Positions 1 through 5,029 of a stretch of DNA of 5,029 nt are shown one piece after another. The stretch comes from Rikenellaceae bacterium. GTDB lineage: Bacteria; Bacteroidota; Bacteroidia; Bacteroidales; Rikenellaceae. Made by a program: the position numbers and the translations under genes. The notes under the pieces were generated by a model. That model did no database searches. It had not been told where the DNA came from and worked only from the letters and a program-made list of their open reading frames with translations. Each line of letters begins with the position of its first letter. The stretch's first letter is position 1. The DNA is taken from assembly GCA_021203585.1 (NCBI GenBank), contig JAJQAW010000092.1:1-5029 (forward strand), given 5' to 3'.

Positions 1-188
1 TTGAAATGACACGGGTCCAGTTGTTCTTTAATGCTTTCATCCGTGGTAACGATGAGGCTGTAAACCTGCATGTTGCCGGTGTTAGAGGCGCGCACGCCGG
101 CTTCCAGTACGCGCTGCAGGATGTCTTGCGGTATCGGATCTTTTTTATACTTCCGGATGGATCGGTGGGTAAATATGGGGTTTTCCAT
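1..188 (-). CDS. Nitroreductase family protein (NADPH-dependent flavin oxidoreductase), N-terminal part
   Basis: This is the first 62 codons of a gene that runs off the left edge of the window. Members of the family are FMN-binding cytoplasmic enzymes that use NAD(P)H to reduce flavins, nitroaromatics or quinones; the physiological substrate cannot be told from this fragment. The visible N-terminus has the family signature: HRSIRKYKKDPIP at residues 8-20, with the R-S-x-R-x-Y pattern that contacts the FMN phosphate in this fold, then a helix, then RASNTGNMQVYS at 34-45, the second flavin-contacting stretch. The TGNMQ form is what I recall from NfsA-like oxidoreductases of Bacteroidales. The ATG at 188 is chosen because it starts just ahead of the conserved motif and lies about 20 bases from a -7 box. 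It follows the ferredoxin-nitroreductase gene on the same strand but appears to have its own promoter. The catalytic C-terminal half is not visible. Confidence 0.88.
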   Translation of the reverse strand, partial: MENPIFTHRSIRKYKKDPIPQDILQRVLEAGVRASNTGNMQVYSLIVTTDESIKEQLDPCHF

Positions 189-210
189 AAGTGAAATGCT
201 TTTTATTTTG

Positions 211-218
211 CAAAGATA
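211..218 (-). promoter_or_regulatory. Bacteroides-type -7 promoter box for the left-edge nitroreductase
   Basis: Read on the minus strand this is TATCTTTG, a full match to the Bacteroidota -7 consensus TAnnTTTG. It ends 22 bases before the ATG at 188, which predicts a short 5' leader of roughly 15-20 bases. No convincing -33 TTTG element is seen about 20 bases further upstream, so the call rests on the -7 box and its position. Confidence 0.55.
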
Positions 219-341
219 GGGATTTATGGCCAGAAAAATCGGAAGGCCGCATGCACAAAAGGCAGTAGGATCAAGGTCTGAGAAGCAGTGTCTTGGGTGT
301 TTTTCCCCAATGTAAGGAAATATTTGGAAGTGCGGTAAATC

Positions 342-371
342 CCGAAAAATACTACGGGAAGAGGGCCGTAG
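342..371 (-). terminator. Intrinsic terminator after the ferredoxin-nitroreductase gene
   Basis: On the minus strand, CTACGG (371-366) and CCGTAG (357-352) form a 6-bp stem with an 8-base loop, directly followed by TATTTTT (351-345). The stem begins 2 bases after the stop codon at 374-376 that is reached when the upstream frameshift is corrected. The stem is short but GC-rich, and the T run is good. Confidence 0.6.
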
Positions 372-373
372 CA

Positions 374-1239
374 TCAGATTTTTTTTACCCGAATTTCTTT
401 CCGGTCTATGTAATTGGGATAGGTAAAATCCGGCATTCCCAAGGCCATGCCTGCCTGAATAATAGAATCTTCCAGGCCGAGCAATCGGGCCAAACCGTTT
501 TTTTATCCCGACGTACGGCAGTGCAAAGGTACCCGGTATAGAATTGAGCCACTCCCAGGCTTTCCGCCATCAGCGAGCCGTTTTGGTAGACCAGATTCGC
601 ATCGTCCCTGCCGAAGCGGTTCTGCTTCGGAGTCAGGATCAAAATCAAAGCCGTAGCCTGGCGAAGAATCGGATCGTTCCCCTTAGCATGCTCTTTCAGC
701 AATCTTTCCAGGCGACGCAACAGGGTATAATTGTCCCGCATGAAAGGCTTTAAAACGGGTTTGAGGATCGGGTTTTTCAGCAGCTTTACACCCCGTGCCA
801 ATTGATCGATGGTGTATTGCGAGATGCGATGCAGCATACCGGGATCGGTAATGCAGACATACGATACTTCCTGACGGTTGCTGGCTGTGGGAGCGCGGTG
901 AGCCGCTTCCAAGATTTGGTCCAGAAGAGGTTCCGGAACCGGTTTTTTGCTGAATCCCCGGTTGGAGCGGCGGGATTTACACAGGAGCATCAACGACTCC
1001 GGAGTGGGAAGTAGGGTAGGGTCCGCTTGGTGTACTTTCTCAGCGGGAAACAGACTGTGTTCCACCGAGCCAGTAGGGCATACGGCTACGCAATGACCGC
1101 AGCGGATACAAAACGAAACGTTCCGCAACAAAATTTCTGCCCGGCTTTCCGGTTGATAAAAGATGGCGGCCGGACAAACCCGGATACACCGTCGGCAACC
1201 GATGCAGGTAGTTTGATTGACCGTTAAACGAAAGTCCAT
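374..1239 (-). pseudogene. Ferredoxin-domain nitroreductase (4Fe-4S binding), frameshifted near the 3' end
   Basis: This encodes a fusion of a two-cluster ferredoxin domain with a nitroreductase domain, a known family of putative cytoplasmic flavin oxidoreductases; the substrate is unknown. The cluster motifs are CIGCRRCIRVCP at residues 12-23 and CIRCGHCVAVCP at 44-55, each a complete CxxCxxCxxxCP. The nitroreductase part starts with SRRSNRGF at 89-96 and has APTASNRQ at 116-123, both FMN-contacting regions. The ATG at 1239 sits just before the first cluster. The frame is intact through residue 247, then breaks at a 7-A tract (504-498). Read as it stands, 30 unrelated residues follow and translation stops at TAG 408-406 (277 aa). 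With one extra A the frame continues NGLARLLGLEDSIIQAGMAL and on to GMPDFTYPNYIDRKEIRVKKI, stopping at TGA 376-374 (288 aa), which looks like the normal family C-terminus. A sequencing or assembly error, a fresh mutation or recoding would all fit, so 'pseudogene' is provisional. Confidence 0.85.
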
Positions 1240-1260
1240 ACTTCAGGTTCAAAATTGGCT

Positions 1261-1268
1261 CAAAAATA
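1261..1268 (-). promoter_or_regulatory. Bacteroides-type -7 promoter box for the ferredoxin-nitroreductase gene
   Basis: The minus-strand sequence is TATTTTTG, matching TAnnTTTG in full. It ends 21 bases before the ATG at 1239, almost the same spacing as the box before the left-edge nitroreductase, and it lies downstream of the hairpin that ends the pyr genes. No clear -33 element is visible, and the surrounding region is AT-rich, so a chance match is possible. Confidence 0.45.
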
Positions 1269-1311
1269 CGAATTGTTTCGGCTTTATACGAGTCCGGGAC
1301 GAGGCTCTTTT

Positions 1312-1352
1312 AAAATAACAATAGACTCCGGGAATGAAGGCTCCGGAAGTCT
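1312..1352 (-). terminator. Terminator-like hairpin after pyrI
   Basis: On the minus strand AGACTTCCGG (1352-1343) pairs with CCGGAGTCT (1331-1323) with one bulged base and an 11-base loop. It is followed by ATTGTTATTTT (1322-1312), a broken T-rich tract. It starts 34 bases after the pyrI stop and lies between pyrI and the promoter-like box of the next gene, so it plausibly ends the pyrBI transcript. Confidence 0.5.
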
Positions 1353-1386
1353 GTAATTTCGAGAAAGAATCCCATGCGCGGAATTT

Positions 1387-1848
1387 CTATTTCAGAATAA
1401 CCATATTATCCTGGGTGGTGATTTTCTCGCAATAACAGCAACGCAGGCTGATGCGGTCGCCTTTTTTCATTACATCGAATTTCGTGCGGATTTTTTCGTG
1501 ATTGGTGATACACGCCGGATTGGCGCATTTTACAATGCCCGCGATTCGGTCCGGAACCTCTACGTTCCGTTTACCCACCACTTCGAAATTTTTAATCGTA
1601 TTGACATGGGCCAGGGGAGCTACGAAGGAAATTTTATTGATCTGCTCGTCTTCCAGATAATGGTTGTCGATCTTAATGATCGCCTTGGCTCCCATTCGTT
1701 TACTCTCCAGATTGGTGCCGAAAGTGATCGAGGCGGTAACCTGGTCCAGGTCGAGGATGGTAATGATTTTAAACAAGGACTCGGACGGGATATGGTCGAT
1801 CACCGTACCGTTTTCGATGGCTTTGACTTTGAGCTGTTTATCGGTCAT
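1387..1848 (-). CDS. pyrI: Aspartate carbamoyltransferase regulatory subunit
   Basis: PyrI is the regulatory chain of aspartate transcarbamoylase. In the enteric enzyme it binds nucleotide effectors (CTP, ATP, UTP) in its N-terminal domain and bridges catalytic trimers through a zinc-bound C-terminal domain. The protein has 153 aa, the usual length (E. coli also about 153). The four zinc ligands are all present as C108, C113, C137 and C140, the C-x4-C-x23-C-x2-C pattern of the E. coli protein shifted by one residue. The N-terminal stretch KVKAIENGTVIDHIP at 7-21 matches the family's nucleotide-binding region. The ATG at 1848 lies 6 bases after the pyrB stop and gives a start at the expected position (TDKQLKVKAI), so the two genes are very probably co-transcribed and perhaps translationally coupled, which would suit balanced subunit supply. 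A TAG stop is at 1389-1387. Whether it senses the same effectors as the enteric enzyme is not shown by the sequence. Confidence 0.97.
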   Translation of the reverse strand: MTDKQLKVKAIENGTVIDHIPSESLFKIITILDLDQVTASITFGTNLESKRMGAKAIIKIDNHYLEDEQINKISFVAPLAHVNTIKNFEVVGKRNVEVPDRIAGIVKCANPACITNHEKIRTKFDVMKKGDRISLRCCYCEKITTQDNMVILK

Positions 1849-1854
1849 AGCGGG

Positions 1855-2763
1855 TTATTGTTTGACGTTTAACAAATAACTGATGATGGCCATCCGTACA
1901 TAGACACCGTTTTCGGTCTGTTGAAAATAGTAAGCCTTCGGGTTGCTATCCACATCGGTGTCGATTTCATTGACCCGGGGAAGCGGATGCAGGATGCGGG
2001 TATTTTCTTTAGTTCCGGCCAGCATCGCATTGCGCAAAATATAGGCGTTTTTAACCCGTTCGTATTCCATCGGGTCTATAAATCGTTCGCGTTGAACGCG
2101 AGTCATGTAGATAATATCCGCATGGTCGATATGTTCTTCGATCGCTTCGGTTTCGGTATAAGGGATGCCCCGGTCGAACAGGTATTGTTTGTATTCGTCG
2201 GGTATGCGGAGTTCTTTCGGGGATACGAAAGTAAAAGTGGTTTTGAAGTGAGACAGCGCTTGCAATAGGGAGTGTACGGTGCGTCCATATTTCAGATCGC
2301 CCACCATCATAATGTTGATGCCGTCCAGGGAACCCTGGGTTTTAAGTATGGAGTACAGATCGAGCAGGGTTTGGCTGGGGTGCTGGTTAGCGCCGTCGCC
2401 GGCATTGACCACCGGCAGTCTGGAAATTTCGCTGGCGTACCGGGCTGCTCCTTCCAGCGGATGGCGCATCACGATCAGATCACTGTAATTGGAGATCGTG
2501 GAGATGGTATCGTGAAAGGTTTCTCCCTTGGCCGTACTCGTACTGTTGGTGTCCGAAAAGCCGATTATACGTCCTCCGAGTCGGTTGATGGCGCTTTCGA
2601 AGCTCAATCGGGTACGGGTGGAGGGTTCAAAAAACAGGCAGGCGATCACTTTTCCGAGTAAAAACCGCTGAGCAGGCTCGGCTTCGAAATCGGCTGCCAG
2701 CTCCAGGATATGCCGGATCTCATCCTTGGAAAAATCATTGATGGAAACCAGACTCTTTTTCAT
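1855..2763 (-). CDS. pyrB: Aspartate carbamoyltransferase catalytic subunit
   Basis: PyrB joins carbamoyl phosphate and L-aspartate to give N-carbamoyl-aspartate, the committed step of de novo pyrimidine synthesis in the cytoplasm. The 302-aa length is close to the E. coli chain (about 310). Active-site motifs appear in order: [14 protein letters not shown] at 45-58 (carbamoyl phosphate binding), KGET at 79-82 with the lysine that reaches in from the neighbouring subunit, RHP at 100-102, HPSQTLLD at 128-135, LKYGRTVHS at 157-165, TRVQRERF at 221-228 (aspartate-binding arginine and glutamine) and HPLPR at 259-263. No key residue is missing. The ATG at 2763 gives the expected N-terminus. pyrI follows after 6 bases. 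The 140-base gap upstream of pyrB, back to the YigZ-family gene, holds no full TAnnTTTG box; the nearest is ATGCTTTG at 2795-2788, which lacks the TA. I see no UTP-sensing attenuator with a leader peptide, so regulation is unresolved and read-through from upstream is possible. Confidence 0.98.
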   Translation of the reverse strand: MKKSLVSINDFSKDEIRHILELAADFEAEPAQRFLLGKVIACLFFEPSTRTRLSFESAINRLGGRIIGFSDTNSTSTAKGETFHDTISTISNYSDLIVMRHPLEGAARYASEISRLPVVNAGDGANQHPSQTLLDLYSILKTQGSLDGINIMMVGDLKYGRTVHSLLQALSHFKTTFTFVSPKELRIPDEYKQYLFDRGIPYTETEAIEEHIDHADIIYMTRVQRERFIDPMEYERVKNAYILRNAMLAGTKENTRILHPLPRVNEIDTDVDSNPKAYYFQQTENGVYVRMAIISYLLNVKQ

Positions 2764-2903
2764 ATTGAGAAGTATTTAATGGACTAACAAAGCATTCGGT
2801 AAGAGGGGCTTCCATTCCGGGGATTGGAAAGATTGCGATTTCTGAAAAAGCCTTTCCATAAGCCGCTGGCGAAAACTTTTCTCCGGAGCGGACCTCACCT
2901 CCA

Positions 2904-3518
2904 TTATTTGTAACGCATAAACTCTACTTGTGCCCCGTCCACCTGGTTTAATTTTCCGGCCAGTAGGTTCTCTTCACTGCAGGGTACGGCCAATACCATC
3001 CGGCAAAGGTTGTCGAATGATTGTTCCACCACTCGCGGCCGGTCGATTTTAACGATCTTCATCACATCGTTCATCGCCAAATATGGGAAAAGTACTTCGA
3101 AGTAAGCTTCTTCCGTCAGGGTTATGATCTGGCTGTTCTCCAGTACCTCCACGGTAGCCGCCCGGTAAGCGTTGATCAATCCCGGCACTCCCAGAAGCGT
3201 ACCTCCGAAATAGCGGATCACCACCACTAAAATATCGGTCAGATTGTAGGATAATAATTGCCCCAGGATGGGTTTGCCTGCACTTCCCGAAGGTTCTCCG
3301 TCGTCGTTGGCGCGCGAGAGTGCTCCACGGGGCCCCAGCCGCCACGCGTAACAATGGTGCGTAGCGTCGTAATATTTTTTTTTCAGTGTGGAAAGGTATT
3401 CTTTGACCTGCTCTTCCGTCTCGACATGGTAGGAATAGCTGATAAACCGGCTTCCCTTATCTTTGAAAAGCCCTTCGGCCGGTTCCCGGATCGTTTTATA
3501 GCTGTCTGCACTTGCCAT
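2904..3518 (-). CDS. YigZ/IMPACT family protein (UPF0029 N-terminal domain plus DUF1949-type C-terminal domain)
   Basis: This is a 204-aa protein of the widely conserved YigZ/YvyE group, related to the N-terminal part of the eukaryotic translation regulator IMPACT. The bacterial role is not established; links to translation or to nucleic-acid binding are inferred from structure and homology. The family signature is clear: KDKGSRFISY at 19-28, DATHHCYAWRLG at 51-62, NDDGEPSGSAGKPIL at 71-85 and VVVIRYFGGTLLGVPGLINA at 98-117. Residues from about 135 to 204 would form the smaller ferredoxin-like C-terminal domain; this assignment is from length and position more than from motifs. Length matches the family (about 200-210 aa). 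The ATG at 3518 places YKTI at residues 7-10, as in relatives. A strong -7-like box lies only 8 bases upstream, implying a nearly leaderless message. It sits between typA and pyrB and probably forms its own unit, although no good terminator separates it from pyrB. Confidence 0.93.
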   Translation of the reverse strand: MASADSYKTIREPAEGLFKDKGSRFISYSYHVETEEQVKEYLSTLKKKYYDATHHCYAWRLGPRGALSRANDDGEPSGSAGKPILGQLLSYNLTDILVVVIRYFGGTLLGVPGLINAYRAATVEVLENSQIITLTEEAYFEVLFPYLAMNDVMKIVKIDRPRVVEQSFDNLCRMVLAVPCSEENLLAGKLNQVDGAQVEFMRYK

Positions 3519-3526
3519 TCCGTCCG

Positions 3527-3534
3527 CAAATTTA
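3527..3534 (-). promoter_or_regulatory. Bacteroides-type -7 promoter box very close to the YigZ-family start
   Basis: The minus-strand sequence is TAAATTTG, a full match to TAnnTTTG. It ends only 8 bases before the ATG at 3518, much closer than the 21-22 bases seen for the other two boxes in this window, so transcription would start within a few bases of the start codon. No -33 element is evident. It may be a chance match in an AT-rich gap. Confidence 0.4.
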
Positions 3535-3659
3535 CAACATAAAGCCGAATAATATATACCGGTAAATTTAAAAATTGCTGGAACAACCCATTTTCCCGGT
3601 TAGATAACCCTGGTTGTCACCTCCCGAAAAAAACTTCCGTGCCCCTGATTCCATTAAAA

Positions 3660-3694
3660 CATTACCCCGAAAGTCTAAAACTTTCGGGGTAATG
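3660..3694 (-). terminator. Strong stem-loop terminator after typA
   Basis: A perfect 15-bp inverted repeat has arms at 3660-3674 and 3680-3694 and a 5-base loop at 3675-3679. Each arm holds a CCCC/GGGG block flanked by AT pairs. It begins 22 bases after the typA stop. On the minus strand it is followed by TGTTTTAATGG, only a short T run, so it may act as a terminator, as a 3' end stabiliser, or both. The T-poor flank on the plus strand argues against termination in that direction. Confidence 0.7.
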
Positions 3695-3716
3695 CTACAC
3701 GGACAAGTTTATGATT

Positions 3717-5029
3717 TCAGGCTTTCAGCCCCCTTTTGCGCTCATTTTCCGAGAGCAAAATTTTCCTTAACCGGATGGAATTCGGTGTTAGTTCCACATA
3801 TTCATCCTCCTGAATGTATTCCAGCGCCTCTTCGAGGGAGAATTTTTTGGGCGGGGCAATATTCATTTTTTCATCCGAACCGCTGGCCCGTACATTGGAG
3901 TGCTTTTTGGATTTGGTCAGATTGACCACCATGTCTTCCGAACGAGTGTTTTCGCCGACCACCTGTCCGCAGTAGATCGGTTCGCCGGCTTCGATAAAAA
4001 ACGTGCCGCGATCCTGTAATTTGTTGATCGAATAGGCGAAAGAATCTCCGGTTTCCATGGCAATCAGCGAACCGTTAATCCGTAGTTCGATTTCGCCTTT
4101 CCAGGGTTCGAAGGCCATGAAACGGTGCGACATGATGGCTTCGCCGGCGGTAGCGGTCAGCATATTGCTGCGCAGGCCGATAATGCCGCGCGAGGGGATC
4201 CGGAATACCAGCCGGGTGCGGTCGTTTTTGCTCTCCATATTCTCCAGCTGCCCTTTGCGTTTGGTCACCATTTCGATCACCTTGCCCGAATATTCGTCCG
4301 GTACGTCGATGTTCAACTCTTCGACCGGTTCGCATTTTCTACCGTCGATTTCTTTCACGATCACCCGCGGTTGTCCTACTTGCAGCTCGTAGCCTTCCCG
4401 GCGCATGGTCTCGATTAGTACGCTCAGATGCAGCACTCCGCGTCCGTATACGATAAAACTTTCCGCCGAAGGACCCGGCTCGACCCGCAGAGCGAGGTTT
4501 TTTTCCAACTCCCGGTCCAGCCGCTCTTTGATGTGGCGAGAAGTAACATACTTTCCTTCCTTGCCGAAGAAAGGCGAATCGTTGATGGTAAACAACATGC
4601 TCATGGTCGGTTCGTCGATGGCAATCGGCGGAAGTGGTTCCGGATTTTCGTAGTCGGTGATCGTATCCCCGATCTCGAAGCCCTCTACCCCGACAATGGC
4701 ACAGATCTCACCGAAGCAAACCTCGTCCACTTTCGCTTTATTCAGTCCGTCGAAAACGAACAGTTCCTTGATCCGGGATTTTACCAGGGTTTCACCGTCT
4801 CGCTTGGCCAGGGTGACAGGCATTCCGGATTTGAGAGTACCGCGCAGTAATTTACCTACGGCGATACGGCCAATGTAGGAAGAGTATTCCAGGGAGGTGA
4901 TCAGCATCTGAGGAGTACCTTCGAGCATGACCGGTTCCGGTATTTCATCGATAATTACATCTAGCAGCTGGGTGATGCTGTCCGTTTTTTCCTGCCACTT
5001 ATGCGACATCCAACCCTGTTTTGCGCTAC
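3717..5029 (-). CDS. typA: Translational GTPase TypA/BipA, C-terminal part (5' end outside the window)
   Basis: TypA/BipA is a ribosome-binding GTPase of the EF-G/LepA class involved in 50S subunit assembly and in growth under stress or low temperature. About 436 codons are present, out of roughly 600 in full-length members; the N-terminal GTPase domain with its P-loop and switch motifs lies beyond the right edge. The reading frame stays open upstream of the Met at 5009 (codons for S-A-K-Q-G-W), so that Met is internal and matches the family sequence SAKQGWMSHKW just after the GTPase domain. Numbering from that Met: the domain II beta barrel spans about 33-120 (QMLITSLEYSSYIGRIAVG); the EF-G III/V-like region includes GRGVLHLSVLIETMRREGYE at 189-208; PSRGIIGLRS is at 272-281; and the BipA-specific C-terminal domain has GENTRSEDMVVNLTKSKKHS at 352-371 and EYVELTPNSIRLRK at 403-416. 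The stop is TGA at 3719-3717, followed by a strong hairpin. No damage is seen in the visible part. Confidence 0.97.
   Translation of the reverse strand, partial: SAKQGWMSHKWQEKTDSITQLLDVIIDEIPEPVMLEGTPQMLITSLEYSSYIGRIAVGKLLRGTLKSGMPVTLAKRDGETLVKSRIKELFVFDGLNKAKVDEVCFGEICAIVGVEGFEIGDTITDYENPEPLPPIAIDEPTMSMLFTINDSPFFGKEGKYVTSRHIKERLDRELEKNLALRVEPGPSAESFIVYGRGVLHLSVLIETMRREGYELQVGQPRVIVKEIDGRKCEPVEELNIDVPDEYSGKVIEMVTKRKGQLENMESKNDRTRLVFRIPSRGIIGLRSNMLTATAGEAIMSHRFMAFEPWKGEIELRINGSLIAMETGDSFAYSINKLQDRGTFFIEAGEPIYCGQVVGENTRSEDMVVNLTKSKKHSNVRASGSDEKMNIAPPKKFSLEEALEYIQEDEYVELTPNSIRLRKILLSENERKRGLKA

Noticed and set aside
498..504. Classical programmed -1 frameshift site
   Set aside because: The heptamer in the 0 frame is T AAA AAA rather than X XXY YYZ, and I saw no obvious stimulatory stem or pseudoknot just downstream. 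Slippage remains possible but programmed recoding is not supported.
1498..1872. 124-codon plus-strand open frame opposite pyrI
   Set aside because: It lies antisense to a well-supported gene, resembles no family I recognise, and is explained as a shadow of the pyrI codons. Other plus-strand frames opposite pyrB, the YigZ-family gene and typA were rejected for the same reason.
2788..2795. ATGCTTTG as the -7 promoter box of pyrB
   Set aside because: It keeps only the TTTG half of TAnnTTTG, and no -33 element is seen. The spacing to the ATG is suitable, but the match is too weak to list as a feature.
2870..2898. Terminator between the YigZ-family gene and pyrB
   Set aside because: CCGCT/AGCGG arms exist on the minus strand, but the stem is only 5 bp around a long imperfect interior and no T run follows it directly.
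5007..5009. ATG at 5009 as the true start of a 430-aa protein
   Set aside because: The frame is open to the window edge, the upstream codons continue the conserved BipA sequence, and the whole GTPase domain would be missing. It is an internal methionine.

Overview
The window looks like an ordinary housekeeping stretch from a Bacteroidota chromosome, most likely Bacteroidales. Three points support this. Upstream of several starts there are copies of the Bacteroides-type -7 box TAnnTTTG, with no obvious Shine-Dalgarno sequences. The protein sequences are Bacteroidales-like, for example the BipA stretch SAKQGWMSHKW and the flavoprotein motif RASNTGNMQ. Adjacent pyrB and pyrI genes also fit. These are judgements from recalled family features, not from a search.

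Every gene lies on the minus strand, so transcription runs from high to low coordinates. In that order they are: the C-terminal two thirds of the translational GTPase TypA/BipA (cut by the right window edge) with a strong stem-loop after it; a YigZ/IMPACT-family protein with its own promoter-like box; pyrB and pyrI, the catalytic and regulatory subunits of aspartate transcarbamoylase, 6 bases apart; a terminator-like hairpin; a nitroreductase with an N-terminal two-cluster ferredoxin domain, carrying a frameshift near its 3' end; another hairpin; and the first 62 codons of a second, simpler nitroreductase, cut by the left window edge.

PyrB and PyrI together catalyse and regulate the committed step of pyrimidine synthesis. 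The other genes appear to be independent units, since most are separated by their own promoter-like boxes or hairpins. The two flavoproteins are neighbours of related fold but differ in architecture.

The most notable point is the frameshift in the ferredoxin-nitroreductase gene. One base is missing from a 7-A tract, and restoring it recovers a family-like C-terminus that ends just before a terminator hairpin. I found no mobile element, CRISPR array, tRNA, rRNA or sign of a new multi-gene system. No gap between genes exceeds 300 bases.
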